Source of the DNA: Bacillus sp. CH140a_4T | GTDB taxonomy: Bacteria; Bacillota; Bacilli; Bacillales; Bacillaceae_G | Direction of reading: 5' to 3' | Length of the DNA stretch: 64,000 nucleotides | Assembly: GCF_008923725.1 (NCBI RefSeq) | Contig: NZ_WBPF01000013.1 | Span: 496,001-560,000, forward strand | Shown: positions 33,723 through 43,499 of the stretch, in pieces | Numbering within the stretch: the first letter of the stretch is position 1 | How the letters are laid out: each line of letters opens with the position of its first letter | The notes under the pieces: generated by a model | Databases searched by the model: none | Told to the model about the DNA's origin: nothing | Seen by the model: the letters and a program-made list of their open reading frames with translations, nothing else | Translations under genes and position numbers: made by a program

Positions 33723-36700
33723 CTATAATACACTAAAATATCTTGCCTCAGGGTGAGAAAATACCATAGCCGTTACAGATGCTTCTGGCTCCATCATAAA
33801 TCCTTCCGTTAATGAAATACCTATTTCTTCTGGATGAATAAGGTGGAATAATTTTTCTTGATCTGCAAGTTCTGGACATGCTGGATAACCGAAGGACACG
33901 CGTATCCCTCTATATTTCGTACGGAAACGTTCTTCCATCGTCAGTTCAGGTGAGTCCGGAATGCCCCAGCGGTCACGGATAAGCATATGTGTTTTTTCAG
34001 CAAGTCCTTCTGCTAGTTCAAGCGCTAACGATTGAATCGCATGGCTGCGTAAATAATCCCCCTTCGCCTTCCACTCTTCAGCAATGTCCCGAACACCTTC
34101 CCCAACCGTAACAGATAGGAAAGCAACATAGTCCATTTCATCTCCAACTGGTCGTAAATAATCACCTAAAGTACGATATGGCGCTTTTCCTTGTCTTGGG
34201 AATGTAAAACGTTCTATAACACGCGTATGATCTTCTGGATCATATATAACAATATTTTGTCCGTCGCTTTGTGCTGGGAAAAATTGATACACTGCTTTCG
34301 GTTTTAACCAAGATTGTCCTTCCTGCAATAATTCGTCTATTAAATCATTTAATTCGTGTGCTCTTTTATCTCCCTCTCGCAGAAGCTTCTTCACATTTCC
34401 TTTTAATCCAAGGTGATGTCCAAGTAACATCTGCCTATTTAAAAATGGAGCGAGATGAAGGGCTGGAATATCACTTAATACAATCCGCTTTGTTGAATCA
34501 GGCACGATAACCTCTGCCTTCGCTAATGGCTCAATTACTGCTGGAATCTCTACTTTCTTCTCCTCTTTTTCTACGATATGAAGATGACGCTCTTTTTTAT
34601 CTTGTTTCATCTTCTCACGCTCTTCTTCCTTTTGAAGCTTATTAATAATATCAAGACCAGTCATCGCATCACTCGCATAGCATACGAGCCCTTTATATGA
34701 CGGTGAAATACGGTTATCTGTAAACTTTCTCGTTAACGCTGCCCCGCCTACAACGATTGGAACATCAATATTTGCTGCTTTTAAATCTTCAGCGGTCGTT
34801 ACCATTTGTTGCGCTGATTTTACTAATAAACCAGAAAGACCGATAATGTCAGGCTTCTTTTCTTGTACTTCTTGTACAATTCGATCCGAGCGAACATTGA
34901 TTCCTAAATTAATAATCTCATATCCATTATTCGATAAAATAATTTCAACGAGGTTTTTCCCAATATCATGTACGTCACCTTTAACAGTTGCTAATAACAC
35001 TTTCCCTTTTTTCGCACTATCACTAGATTCCATATGTGGCTCTAAATAGCTTACGGCAGCTTTCATACTTTCAGCACTTTGCAATACTTCAGCAACGATA
35101 AGCTCATTATTATTAAATAATCGTCCCACCTCATCCATTCCTGTCATAAGTGGACCATTAATAATATCCAAAGGTTTTCTTCCTTCTGTAAGTGCAAAGC
35201 TTAAATCTTCTTGTAATCCTTGTTTCGTACCTTCTACAATGTAATTTGCTAGCCTTTCATCAAGAGTTAATGTTTCTTGGATAACAACATCTTTCTTTTT
35301 TGCCGCGCGATAAAAATTCGTAAATTTTTCTAACGTCTCTTGCGTCGTTTCAAAAAGCAATGCATCTGCAAGACGTTTTTCTTCCTCTGGAATTGACGCA
35401 TACCGTTCTAATTTTTCCGTATTCACAATCGCATAATCTAATCCTGCTTTCGTTGCATGATATAAAAAGACGGAATTTAATACTTCGCGTCCAGCTGGTG
35501 GTAAACCAAATGATATGTTACTTACACCTAAAATCGTTAAACACTCTGGTAACGCTTCTTTAATAAGACGAATTCCTTCTATCGTCGCTGCCGCCGAACC
35601 GATATATTCTTCATCACCTGTCCCTACAGGAAATACAAGTGCATCGAAAATAATATCTGACGGACGTATACCATATTTCGTCGTCAATAACTCATAACTT
35701 CTTTTCGCAATTTCGAGTTTTCTTTCCGCACTTACTGCCATACCGTCTTCATCGATTGTTCCAACTACAATTGCAGCACCATATTTCTGAAGAAGTGGTG
35801 TCACTTTTTTAAATCGTTCTTCTCCATCTTCTAAATTAATTGAATTAATAACAGCTTTTCCTTGAATATAAGTAAGAGCTCGCTCCATCACATTTTCATC
35901 TGTTGAGTCAATCATAATCGGTACTTTTAATACTTTCGTAACTTCTGCCAAGAAGTTTTCCATATCTTCTATTTCATCGCGATCAGGATCTGCCATACAA
36001 ATATCAATAATATGAGCATTTTTCTTCACTTGTGCTCTTGCGACTTCAGCAGCCTCTTCAAATTTCCCTTCTGCTACTAATCGTTTAAATTTACGTGATC
36101 CAATAACATTTGTTCTTTCACCAACAAATAACGGTCTCATAGAGTCATCATATTGAAGTGCCTCTAATCCACTAACCCCGTGTCCAGTTCTTTCGTGGTG
36201 TTCACGCGGCTTAAGAGAAGCTAACACAGATTTCATTGCTTTTATATGTTCTGGTGTTGTACCACAACAACCACCGATAATATTAATCCATCCTTCTTCA
36301 GCAAATCGCTTTACTTTTTCGGCGAGAGAAGATGGAGATTCATGATAATGTCCATCTTCATCAGGAAGACCAGCATTTGGATAACAAGAAATGTAACACT
36401 CCGACAAATCAGATAGTGAACGAATATGGTCTCTCATAAACTCTGGACCAGTCGCACAGTTTAATCCAACAGATAATGGCTTCATATGTTCTATCGATAA
36501 GTAAAAAGCCTCAATTGTTTGCCCAGCCAGAGTCGTCCCCATCGGTTCAATTGTTCCCGAAATCATGATAGGTACAATTGTATTTAGTTCGTCAAAAGCT
36601 GCTTGAATTCCAATATACGCAGCCTTCACGTTACGCATATCTTGACTCGTCTCAACGAGTAATACATCAACTTCTCCCTTCAATAATCCTCTTGCCTGCC

Positions 36701-37121
36701 GCGTATAGGCTTCAATTAATTCTTCAAACGTCACACCACCAGTAACACTAATCGCTTTCGTTGTCGGCCCCATTGCTCCCGCAACATATACTTCCTTCCC
36801 GCTTGCTTTGACCGCTTGCTTTGCTAAACGTGCTGCCTTCTCATTTAGTTCCTCGTCTAAATGAGACAACGCATAATCACTTAATACAATATTTGTCGCC
36901 CCAAATGTATTTGTTTCAATAATATCCGCTCCAGCTTCAATATAAGCTTTATGAATCTTTAAAATGACATCAGGCCTTGTTTCTACTAAATATTCATTAC
37001 ACCCTTCGTACTCTTCTCCTCCGAAATCTTCCGCAGTTAAGTCCTCTTGCTGGATCATTGTTCCCATTGCACCATCTAATAGTAAGATGTTATTTTGTAA
37101 TTTTTCTTCTATACATTTCAT
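33723..37121 (-). CDS. metH: Cobalamin-dependent methionine synthase
   Basis: 1,132-aa modular enzyme making methionine from homocysteine and methyl-THF. In order: homocysteine module (about 1-320, zinc cysteines in GLNCATG and IIGGCCGTTPEH), pterin module (about 340-620, FVGERTNVIGS), B12 module (DVHDIGKNLV with the cobalt-binding His, SGLLVKSAQQM), and the SAM-binding reactivation domain (YRGIRVSFGYPACPELADQ). Length is normal. It overlaps yitJ by one base (TGATG). It is controlled with yitJ by the SAM riboswitch at 39 kb. Confidence 0.96.
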   Translation of the reverse strand: MKCIEEKLQNNILLLDGAMGTMIQQEDLTAEDFGGEEYEGCNEYLVETRPDVILKIHKAYIEAGADIIETNTFGATNIVLSDYALSHLDEELNEKAARLAKQAVKASGKEVYVAGAMGPTTKAISVTGGVTFEELIEAYTRQARGLLKGEVDVLLVETSQDMRNVKAAYIGIQAAFDELNTIVPIMISGTIEPMGTTLAGQTIEAFYLSIEHMKPLSVGLNCATGPEFMRDHIRSLSDLSECYISCYPNAGLPDEDGHYHESPSSLAEKVKRFAEEGWINIIGGCCGTTPEHIKAMKSVLASLKPREHHERTGHGVSGLEALQYDDSMRPLFVGERTNVIGSRKFKRLVAEGKFEEAAEVARAQVKKNAHIIDICMADPDRDEIEDMENFLAEVTKVLKVPIMIDSTDENVMERALTYIQGKAVINSINLEDGEERFKKVTPLLQKYGAAIVVGTIDEDGMAVSAERKLEIAKRSYELLTTKYGIRPSDIIFDALVFPVGTGDEEYIGSAAATIEGIRLIKEALPECLTILGVSNISFGLPPAGREVLNSVFLYHATKAGLDYAIVNTEKLERYASIPEEEKRLADALLFETTQETLEKFTNFYRAAKKKDVVIQETLTLDERLANYIVEGTKQGLQEDLSFALTEGRKPLDIINGPLMTGMDEVGRLFNNNELIVAEVLQSAESMKAAVSYLEPHMESSDSAKKGKVLLATVKGDVHDIGKNLVEIILSNNGYEIINLGINVRSDRIVQEVQEKKPDIIGLSGLLVKSAQQMVTTAEDLKAANIDVPIVVGGAALTRKFTDNRISPSYKGLVCYASDAMTGLDIINKLQKEEEREKMKQDKKERHLHIVEKEEKKVEIPAVIEPLAKAEVIVPDSTKRIVLSDIPALHLAPFLNRQMLLGHHLGLKGNVKKLLREGDKRAHELNDLIDELLQEGQSWLKPKAVYQFFPAQSDGQNIVIYDPEDHTRVIERFTFPRQGKAPYRTLGDYLRPVGDEMDYVAFLSVTVGEGVRDIAEEWKAKGDYLRSHAIQSLALELAEGLAEKTHMLIRDRWGIPDSPELTMEERFRTKYRGIRVSFGYPACPELADQEKLFHLIHPEEIGISLTEGFMMEPEASVTAMVFSHPEARYFSVL

Positions 37122-38953
37122 CAGTTAATACCTTCTTTCACTTCTTGCTTTTCTCTCACATATTTAACAAGGTGTTCTGTAATTTCATATTTTAGAAATG
37201 GTGTAATAAGATAAATGCCGTTAAAATATTTCATCGCCGCATCGATCAATTCTTGCGAAATGCGAATCCCTTCCTCAATTGCTGCCTCTTTCGTTTCATG
37301 TCCATCCATTCTCTCCCTTATTTCTTCAGGTAACGTAATTCCTGGCACCTCAAAATGAAGGAAATCTGCATTCCTTTTACTTATTAGTGGCATAATCCCA
37401 ATAAAAATAGGTTGTTCCAAATGCTTTGTCGCTTCATACACTTCTTCAATTAACGCGATATCATAAATTGGCTGAGTTAAAAAATATTCGGCTCCAGCTT
37501 CTATTTTCCGTTCCATTCGCTTAACCGCTGCTTTTAAATGTCTTACATGCGGATTAAACGCACCTCCCACTGAAAACCGTGTTGCTGGACCTATTGATTT
37601 CCCTAAAATCGAGCGCCCATCGTTCATTTCTTTAATCATTTTAATGAGCTCAATAGAGGACAAATCATATACAGAAGTGGCACCTGGAAAATCACCGACG
37701 CGTGCTGGATCACCAGTTAAAGCTAACACTTCTTCCATACCTAACGCTGATAAGCCTAGTAAATGAGATTGTAGTCCGATGACGTTATGGTCTCTACACG
37801 TTAAATGCGTCAATACTGGAATATCATGCTTCGTTAATAATGCCCCCATTGCCATATTCGAGATGCGGGGCGATGCTAATGAATTATCTGCTAGAGTAAT
37901 AGCATCTGCCCCAACTCTTTTCAATGCTCTTGCGCCTTCAAAAAATCGCTGCGTATTTAACGTTTTCGGTGGATCTAATTCCACTACTACTGTCGTTTGT
38001 TTTTTTGCTTTCGCTGCTAATGTGACATGAGCTTTCGAACGTTTCTCGTGTTTATGAACTACTTTCGGTCTTTGAACCGTATCCTTTTCTATTACAGGTG
38101 TAATATTTGCAATTGCACGCTTCATACTTTCAATATGTTCTGGAGTCGTGCCACAACAACCACCTAATAACCGAATACCTTGCTCAATAAACTTCGGCGT
38201 CATCGCTTCGAAATAAGCTGGACTTCCCTCATATACGTAACGTCCCTCCACATAATTAGGGAGACCTGCATTTGGATATGCTGACAAGTAGCCATTTTGC
38301 GGAATCGATATCATTTTAAAAGCTTCCGTCATATGAAGTGGTCCTAGTTGGCAGTTCAATCCAACGACATTTGCACCGTAATCTAAAAGCTGTTTTAATA
38401 TTTCATTTACATCATTTCCATTTTGAGTCGTACCTGCCTCATGTAACGCTAATTGAGCTACAATTGGAATTTTCGTTTGTTTTCGTAACACCTGAACAGC
38501 ATGAAGTAATTCAAATTCATCATAGAAAGTCTCTAATAGCAGCCCATCAACCTGTTCTTCTAGTAATGCACTTGCCTGCTCAAGTAGCATAAATTCTCTT
38601 TCTATATCAGTCGTTGTAACAGCTCCGATATGTTTCATACCACCAATTGTTCCTAAAATTGCATTTCTATCTGTAACAGATGCTTTCGCCAATTTTACTG
38701 CCGCTCTATTAATTTCAGTAACTTGATTTTCTAAACCATACATACGTAATTTTGCTTCATTTGCTCCGTACGTATTTGTTTGAATCACATCTGCCCCAGC
38801 AGCTACATATTGCTTATGAATCGATATAATTAAATCTGGATCAGATATGTTCAATTCTTCAAAACTACTTTGCAAACCATGTGAATGTAATAACGTCCCA
38901 ACCGCACCATCACCTATTACAATTCCTTTTGATAATAAATCTAGTAATTTCAC
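37121..38953 (-). CDS. yitJ: Bifunctional homocysteine S-methyltransferase / methylene-THF reductase
   Basis: 610-aa two-domain protein. Residues 1-290 form a homocysteine methyltransferase domain with zinc ligands in LNCQLGP and LLGGCCGTTPEH. Residues 320-600 form an MTHFR domain (VELDPPKTLN, ALTGDPARVGDFPG, YFLTQPIYD). It supplies methyl-THF to MetH, encoded next. The gene order and fusion match B. subtilis yitJ. A SAM riboswitch lies directly upstream. Confidence 0.94.
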   Translation of the reverse strand: MKLLDLLSKGIVIGDGAVGTLLHSHGLQSSFEELNISDPDLIISIHKQYVAAGADVIQTNTYGANEAKLRMYGLENQVTEINRAAVKLAKASVTDRNAILGTIGGMKHIGAVTTTDIEREFMLLEQASALLEEQVDGLLLETFYDEFELLHAVQVLRKQTKIPIVAQLALHEAGTTQNGNDVNEILKQLLDYGANVVGLNCQLGPLHMTEAFKMISIPQNGYLSAYPNAGLPNYVEGRYVYEGSPAYFEAMTPKFIEQGIRLLGGCCGTTPEHIESMKRAIANITPVIEKDTVQRPKVVHKHEKRSKAHVTLAAKAKKQTTVVVELDPPKTLNTQRFFEGARALKRVGADAITLADNSLASPRISNMAMGALLTKHDIPVLTHLTCRDHNVIGLQSHLLGLSALGMEEVLALTGDPARVGDFPGATSVYDLSSIELIKMIKEMNDGRSILGKSIGPATRFSVGGAFNPHVRHLKAAVKRMERKIEAGAEYFLTQPIYDIALIEEVYEATKHLEQPIFIGIMPLISKRNADFLHFEVPGITLPEEIRERMDGHETKEAAIEEGIRISQELIDAAMKYFNGIYLITPFLKYEITEHLVKYVREKQEVKEGIN

Positions 38954-38976
38954 AAATCTCCCTCATTTCTATCAAT

Positions 38977-39133
38977 ATAAAAACCCCCTCTTCACTTTGA
39001 AGAGGGGGACATAATCGTTCCTCCTCTTATTATGCAAAACAATCGTTTTGCAGGTATTAGCACCGTTTCAAACATTTCGTTTGAAGGTTGCCGGGTTTCA
39101 CAGGGCCTTTCCCTCCACCGCTCTCAATAAGAG
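38977..39133 (-). promoter_or_regulatory. SAM-I riboswitch (S box) of yitJ-metH
   Basis: On the minus strand, the core CTCTTATTGAGAGCGGTGGA, then GGGAAAGGCCC and GAAACCCGGCAACC, and GGTGCTAAT...CCTGC give the four-helix SAM-I aptamer. It is followed by a terminator with CCCCCTCTTC/GAAGAGGGGG stem (38984-39008) and a T-run. High SAM should stop transcription before yitJ. The ending is 23 bp before the yitJ start. Confidence 0.95.
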
Positions 39134-39337
39134 TTTGTCTTTATTATTTTATTTATGTAGCTAAAAGGAAATGCGTTCCCCTTTTAACAATGTTTGTTAA
39201 TTTTTTAATAAATTTAGCACGCACAAATACAAAAGTCAATGACACTTGCGGAAAAATAAAAATTATTTAAAATAAAGTTGCAATTCAATTATCTTTTGTT
39301 GTAAAGTTAAAAACATAATAAAATTTCATACGAACAT

Positions 39338-39496
39338 TCTTATCTAGAGAGGTAGAGGGACTGGCCCTATGACGCCTCAGCAACCATTAACATTTGTTAA
39401 TAAGGTGCTAATTCCAGCAAATTGTGAAAGATTTGACAGATGAGAAGAAGACTCTATTCAAACCGAAAGCCTTCTTCTTTAGAAGGCTTTTTTTAT
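39338..39496 (+). promoter_or_regulatory. SAM-I riboswitch (S box) of metI-metC
   Basis: TTCTTATCTAGAGAGGTAGA then GGGACTGGCCC, GCCTCAGCAACC, AAGGTGCTAATTCC show the aptamer; GATGAGAAGAAG pairs as anti-anti-terminator, and the terminator AAAGCCTTCT/AGAAGGCTTT (39466-39490) ends in a long T-run. It is divergent from the yitJ riboswitch 205 bp away. Confidence 0.95.
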
Positions 39497-39510
39497 TTTA
39501 CCCCGCATTA

Positions 39511-39650
39511 ACGGGCAGTAAGATTCCCAACTCAAAATTCAGCTGAAACAAAGAAGTTAGGTGGGAATCAACTGCCCGTAAAAGCCCGATTGGTTCAACT
39601 AATAATCAGTGGGGATGAATCCCTCACTGATTAAAGTTTCACTTTACATT
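39511..39650. repeat. Palindromic interspersed repeat in the metIC leader
   Basis: Two hairpins: ACGGGCAGTAAGATTCCCA (39511-39529) with TGGGAATCAACTGCCCGT (39562-39579), and AATCAGTG (39604-39611) with CACTGATT (39625-39632), followed by AAAGTTTCACTTTA. I know this type of sequence as a short dispersed repeat of the B. cereus group (bcr-like). It sits between the riboswitch terminator and metI, so it would be transcribed in the leader. A diverged copy in the other direction may lie near 50320. Confidence 0.65.
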
Positions 39651-39686
39651 CACTTAATTGTTCATTTAAAAAGGAGGAATTTTTAT

Positions 39687-40799
39687 ATGTCAACTATTGA
39701 AACAAAACTAGCACAAATCGGAAACCGGAGCGAAACTACAACAGGAACTGTTAACCCACCTGTTTATTTTTCAACTGCTTATCGTCACGAAGGAATTGGT
39801 AAATCTACTGGCTTTGACTATTCACGAACTGGCAATCCAACTCGCGGTCTTTTAGAGCAGGCAATCGCAGATTTAGAATACGGTGAACAAGGTTATGCCT
39901 GTAGTTCAGGGATGGCAGCTGTTTTCCTCGTCCTTTCCCTATTCCGTTCCGGAGACGAACTTATTGTATCTGAAGATTTATACGGGGGCACTTATCGATT
40001 ATTTTCTGAGCACGAAAAAAAGTGGAATGTTCGATGTAGATACGTAAATACACAATCTATTAAACAAATTGAAAAAGCTATCACAACTGAAACGAAAGCT
40101 ATTTTCATAGAAACCCCAACTAATCCATTAATGCAAGTTACTGATATTGCCGCTGTCGCAACTGTAGCGAAAAGACACGGACTACTTCTTATTGTAGACA
40201 ACACATTCTATACGCCTTATATACAGCAGCCATTAACAGAAGGTGCTGACATTGTACTTCATAGCGCAACGAAATATTTAGGGGGACATAACGATGTACT
40301 AAGCGGTCTTGTCGTTGCAAAAGGAAAGGAACTTTGTGAGGAGATCGCTCATTACCATAATGCCTCTGGTGCAGTCTTAAGCCCATTTGACTCATGGCTA
40401 TTAATTCGTGGTATGAAAACGTTAGCGCTTCGTATGAGACAACATGAAGAAAATGCAAAAGCAGTTGTTGCTTATTTAAATGATGAAGACGGGGTGACAG
40501 ATGTATTTTATCCCGGAAGAGGCGGCATGATCTCATTTCGTCTGAAAGATGAAACGTGGATTAATCCATTCTTACAATCTTTATCCTTAATTACATTCGC
40601 TGAAAGTCTTGGTGGTGTTGAAAGTTTAATGACCTATCCAGCAACGCAAACGCACGCTGATATTCCTGAAGAAATCAGAACAGCAAACGGTGTATGCAAT
40701 CGTCTTCTTCGATTTTCCGTTGGCATTGAAAATAATAACGATTTAATTCAAGACTTAAAGCAAGCCATTAAACTTGTAAAAGAAGGTGTAAGAATATGA
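39687..40799 (+). CDS. metI: Cystathionine gamma-synthase / O-acetylhomoserine thiolyase
   Basis: 370-aa PLP enzyme of trans-sulfuration. It joins an activated homoserine with cysteine (or sulfide). PLP lysine in LHSATKYLGGHNDVLSG; FDYSRTGNPTR, SEDLYGGTYRLF and FIETPTNPLMQ are family motifs. The start at 39687 has AAGGAGGAA. It overlaps metC by four bases. Under SAM riboswitch control as in B. subtilis metIC. Confidence 0.92.
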   Translation: MSTIETKLAQIGNRSETTTGTVNPPVYFSTAYRHEGIGKSTGFDYSRTGNPTRGLLEQAIADLEYGEQGYACSSGMAAVFLVLSLFRSGDELIVSEDLYGGTYRLFSEHEKKWNVRCRYVNTQSIKQIEKAITTETKAIFIETPTNPLMQVTDIAAVATVAKRHGLLLIVDNTFYTPYIQQPLTEGADIVLHSATKYLGGHNDVLSGLVVAKGKELCEEIAHYHNASGAVLSPFDSWLLIRGMKTLALRMRQHEENAKAVVAYLNDEDGVTDVFYPGRGGMISFRLKDETWINPFLQSLSLITFAESLGGVESLMTYPATQTHADIPEEIRTANGVCNRLLRFSVGIENNNDLIQDLKQAIKLVKEGVRI

Positions 40800-41959
40800 G
40801 TTATTCTATTGATACACTCTTACTGCACAACCAATATAAACATGACTTGCAAACAGGAGCTGTTAACGTTCCCATCTATAATACATCAACATTCCACCAG
40901 TTTGATGTAGATACGTTCGGAAAATATGACTATAGCCGCTCTGGTAATCCAACTCGTGAAGCTCTTGAAGATATCATTGCTTTATTAGAAGGCGGAACAA
41001 AAGGATTTGCCTTCGCATCAGGAATTGCAGCGATTTCTACTGCATTCCTCCTTCTTTCACAAGGTGATCACGTACTCATTTCAGAAGACGTATATGGAGG
41101 CACTTATCGAATTATAACTGAAGTTCTCTCCCGTTACGGTGTTTCACATACATTTGTTGATATGACCAATTTAGAAGAAATAAAGCAAAACATTAAGCCA
41201 AATACAAAACTCTTTTATGTGGAAACACCCTCTAATCCACTTTTAAAAGTGACAGATATTCGTGCTGTGTCTCAACTTGCAAAATCTATTGACGCCCTTA
41301 CTTTTGTTGATAATACATTTTTGACACCACTATTCCAGAAGCCACTTGATCTTGGCGCCGATGTCGTTCTTCATAGTGCCACAAAATTCATTGCTGGTCA
41401 TAGTGATGTTACTGCCGGATTAGCAGTTGTAAAAGATGCCGAACTCGCTCAAAAACTTGGATTTTTACAAAATGCATTCGGTGCTATTTTAGGTCCTCAA
41501 GATTGTTCTCTCGTACTTCGCGGGCTAAAAACATTACATGTACGTCTTGAGCATTCAGCTGCTAACGCCAATAAAATTGCACATTATTTACAAGAGCACG
41601 CTAAAGTTAAAAATGTCTATTATCCTGGCTTACAAACACACCTTAGATTTGATATCCAACAAGCTCAAGCTACATCAGCCGGAGCTGTCCTATCTTTCAC
41701 TTTACAATCTGAAGACGCACTCCGCCAATTTTTATCAAAAGTAAAATTACCCGTCTTTGCAGTTAGTTTAGGAGCTGTCGAATCGATTCTTTCCTACCCA
41801 GCTAAAATGTCACATGCAGCACTATCGCAAGAAGCTCGTGATGAAAGAGGGATTTCTAATTCATTACTTCGGTTATCCGTCGGCCTTGAAAATGTTGACG
41901 ATTTAATATCCGATTTTGAAAATGCCCTTTCTTATGTAGAAGAACCTGTAAATGCATAA
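40796..41959 (+). CDS. metC: Cystathionine beta-lyase
   Basis: 387-aa PLP enzyme that splits cystathionine into homocysteine, pyruvate and ammonia. PLP lysine in LHSATKFIAGHSDVTAG; motifs YDYSRSGNPTREALED and FYVETPSNPLLKV. Its homocysteine feeds MetH and YitJ, encoded divergently. Distinguishing beta-lyase from gamma-synthase activity rests on gene order and B. subtilis similarity. Confidence 0.9.
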   Translation: MSYSIDTLLLHNQYKHDLQTGAVNVPIYNTSTFHQFDVDTFGKYDYSRSGNPTREALEDIIALLEGGTKGFAFASGIAAISTAFLLLSQGDHVLISEDVYGGTYRIITEVLSRYGVSHTFVDMTNLEEIKQNIKPNTKLFYVETPSNPLLKVTDIRAVSQLAKSIDALTFVDNTFLTPLFQKPLDLGADVVLHSATKFIAGHSDVTAGLAVVKDAELAQKLGFLQNAFGAILGPQDCSLVLRGLKTLHVRLEHSAANANKIAHYLQEHAKVKNVYYPGLQTHLRFDIQQAQATSAGAVLSFTLQSEDALRQFLSKVKLPVFAVSLGAVESILSYPAKMSHAALSQEARDERGISNSLLRLSVGLENVDDLISDFENALSYVEEPVNA

Positions 41960-41963
41960 AGAG

Positions 41964-42003
41964 AAAAGAAGATATGAAATTAAGTTATCATATCTTCTTT
42001 TTA
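41964..42003 (+). terminator. Terminator of metI-metC
   Basis: AAAAGAAGATATGA/TCATATCTTCTTTT stem, ten-base loop and T-run after the metC stop. Confidence 0.85.
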
Positions 42004-42117
42004 TGCTGTTGCGTATATTTTACTTTTCGTATAGTTCATAAAAAAACGAAAGAGCACCATCTATTTCCAAGTAATGAATTAATTGATATATTAAGAAGTA
42101 AAAAAGGGGCAAAAATA

Positions 42118-42642
42118 ATGGATACTTGTGCAGATGTTTTAATCGTTATCGATCTACAAAACGGAGTATGTTATAGCGAAGAACATTTATTTGATTTACA
42201 AAACTTACTTACAAAAGTAAATAACAGAATTTCTTCATACAGAAAATCAAATAAACCAATTCTTTTCGTTCAACATTGTGATGATGATTTAGTACCCGAA
42301 AAAGAACTTTGGGCTATTCATGCTGATCTAGATATTCAAGAACAAGATTTTTTTGTAAGAAAGACACATGCCAATTCATTTTATAAAACAAATTTAAAAG
42401 AGATTTTAGATCAATTATCTGTACATCGTATTGAATTTTGTGGTGCCCAAACAGAGTACTGTATGGATGCTACGATTAAATTCGCTCATGGACTAGGATA
42501 CGAAAACTTCATGGTACAGAAAGCAACCTCTACATTAAATAATCCATTTATGTCCGCAAAAGAGACAATTGGTTTTTATGAAAATATATGGAATCACAGA
42601 TTTTTAAAATTGATACAAGGTGACGCTAGAATACATAACTAA
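42118..42642 (+). CDS. Isochorismatase-like cysteine hydrolase
   Basis: 174-aa hydrolase of the isochorismatase fold. The triad is visible: Asp in VIVIDLQNG, Lys in FFVRKTHANSF and Cys in FCGAQTEYCMDATIKFAHGLG. Family members act on amides such as nicotinamide or ureides; the substrate here is unknown. Start at 42118 with AAGGGG upstream; the longer open frame crosses the metC terminator. Single gene with its own terminator. Confidence 0.85.
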   Translation: MDTCADVLIVIDLQNGVCYSEEHLFDLQNLLTKVNNRISSYRKSNKPILFVQHCDDDLVPEKELWAIHADLDIQEQDFFVRKTHANSFYKTNLKEILDQLSVHRIEFCGAQTEYCMDATIKFAHGLGYENFMVQKATSTLNNPFMSAKETIGFYENIWNHRFLKLIQGDARIHN

Positions 42643-42698
42643 TGTCTTGGTAATTCTAAGATTTATCAGCTATATTCAAACATTTCGTTTTCATCATC

Positions 42699-42728
42699 AA
42701 GAAGCTGACTACATTCAGCTTCTTTTCT
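42699..42728 (+). terminator. Terminator of the isochorismatase-like gene
   Basis: AAGAAGCTGA/TCAGCTTCTT perfect stem with T-run. Confidence 0.85.
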
Positions 42729-43062
42729 TTTAACCTGTTTTATATTCTATATATATCATTATAATTCCTTTGTCATATTATTTTAAAAATTTTGTATATT
42801 CATTTGAAAGAATAAGAAAATCATGGTAAGATTGTGTTACAAATATATCTATATCTTTCAATTTTTAAAACGCATCTAAATTTTCACCCAAAATTGTCAT
42901 TTTACAAAACCGTGCTAAATCATCTACTTTATTTACATCAGGGTCTCTTTTCTTACAATTTCTTTACTTTAGGACTTTTTTTCTGCAACAACTGTTTTCT
43001 TTTCTTTAATTTTTTGGTATGTATAGTATGGTATAACAGCTCACACGGAGGTGGAAAAGAAC
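42729..43062. other. 334-bp intergenic region before the ArsR gene
   Basis: Very AT-rich, with open frames that lack ribosome sites. The promoter of the ArsR-type gene is probably around GTATGTATAGTATGGTATAAC (43017-43037 area). Nothing else supported. Confidence 0.4.
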
Positions 43063-43353
43063 ATGTTAGAAACCTTTCAAAAAGAAATTGAACTATATGA
43101 AAGCAATGCAGAATTATTGAAAGTACTTGCTCATCCTGTTCGCTTATGTATTGTAAAGGGATTAATTGAACGTGGTCCAAGCAATGTTTCAACAATGTAC
43201 ACTGGCTTAAACATGCCACAATCTACAATTTCACAGCATTTAGCAAAGTTAAAAAGTGCTAAAATCGTTTCAAGTGAAAGAAAAGGATTGGAAATTTATT
43301 ACAAAGTAGAAAACGAGACAATTATTCAACTCGTTCGCGTATTATTGGGTTAG
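43063..43353 (+). CDS. ArsR/SmtB-family regulator, PagR-like
   Basis: 96-aa winged-helix protein. The HTH core is LLKVLAHPVRLCIVKGLIER to NMPQSTISQHLAKLKSAKIVSSERKGLEIYYKV. It lacks the ELCVC metal site of ArsR and shows only one Cys, so metal sensing is doubtful; the overall pattern is closer to the B. anthracis PagR subgroup. Start at 43063 with GGAGGTGG. Its target genes are not evident. Confidence 0.82.
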   Translation: MLETFQKEIELYESNAELLKVLAHPVRLCIVKGLIERGPSNVSTMYTGLNMPQSTISQHLAKLKSAKIVSSERKGLEIYYKVENETIIQLVRVLLG

Positions 43354-43458
43354 GGACTCATAAACAGAGAAAAAGGACGTATTCTATATTTTTCATCTCA
43401 TATCTTTAATATAAATATATATCATGAGAGGAAATATATGATGCTACATAAGTCGTAT

Positions 43459-43499
43459 TAAAAAACAAGACACAGAAATATGCTGTGTCTTGTTTTTTA
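43459..43499. terminator. Bidirectional terminator
   Basis: Perfect 16-bp stem (43460-43475 with 43483-43498) between convergent genes. Confidence 0.9.

Noticed and set aside
39511-39632. CRISPR-like or riboswitch reading of the hairpin pair before metI
   Set aside because: There are only two different hairpins with no repeat-spacer pattern, and the SAM aptamer is complete without them.
42834-43091. 85-codon open frame before the ArsR gene
   Set aside because: No ribosome site; Leu/Phe/Tyr-rich composition typical of AT-rich noncoding DNA; overlaps the ArsR start.
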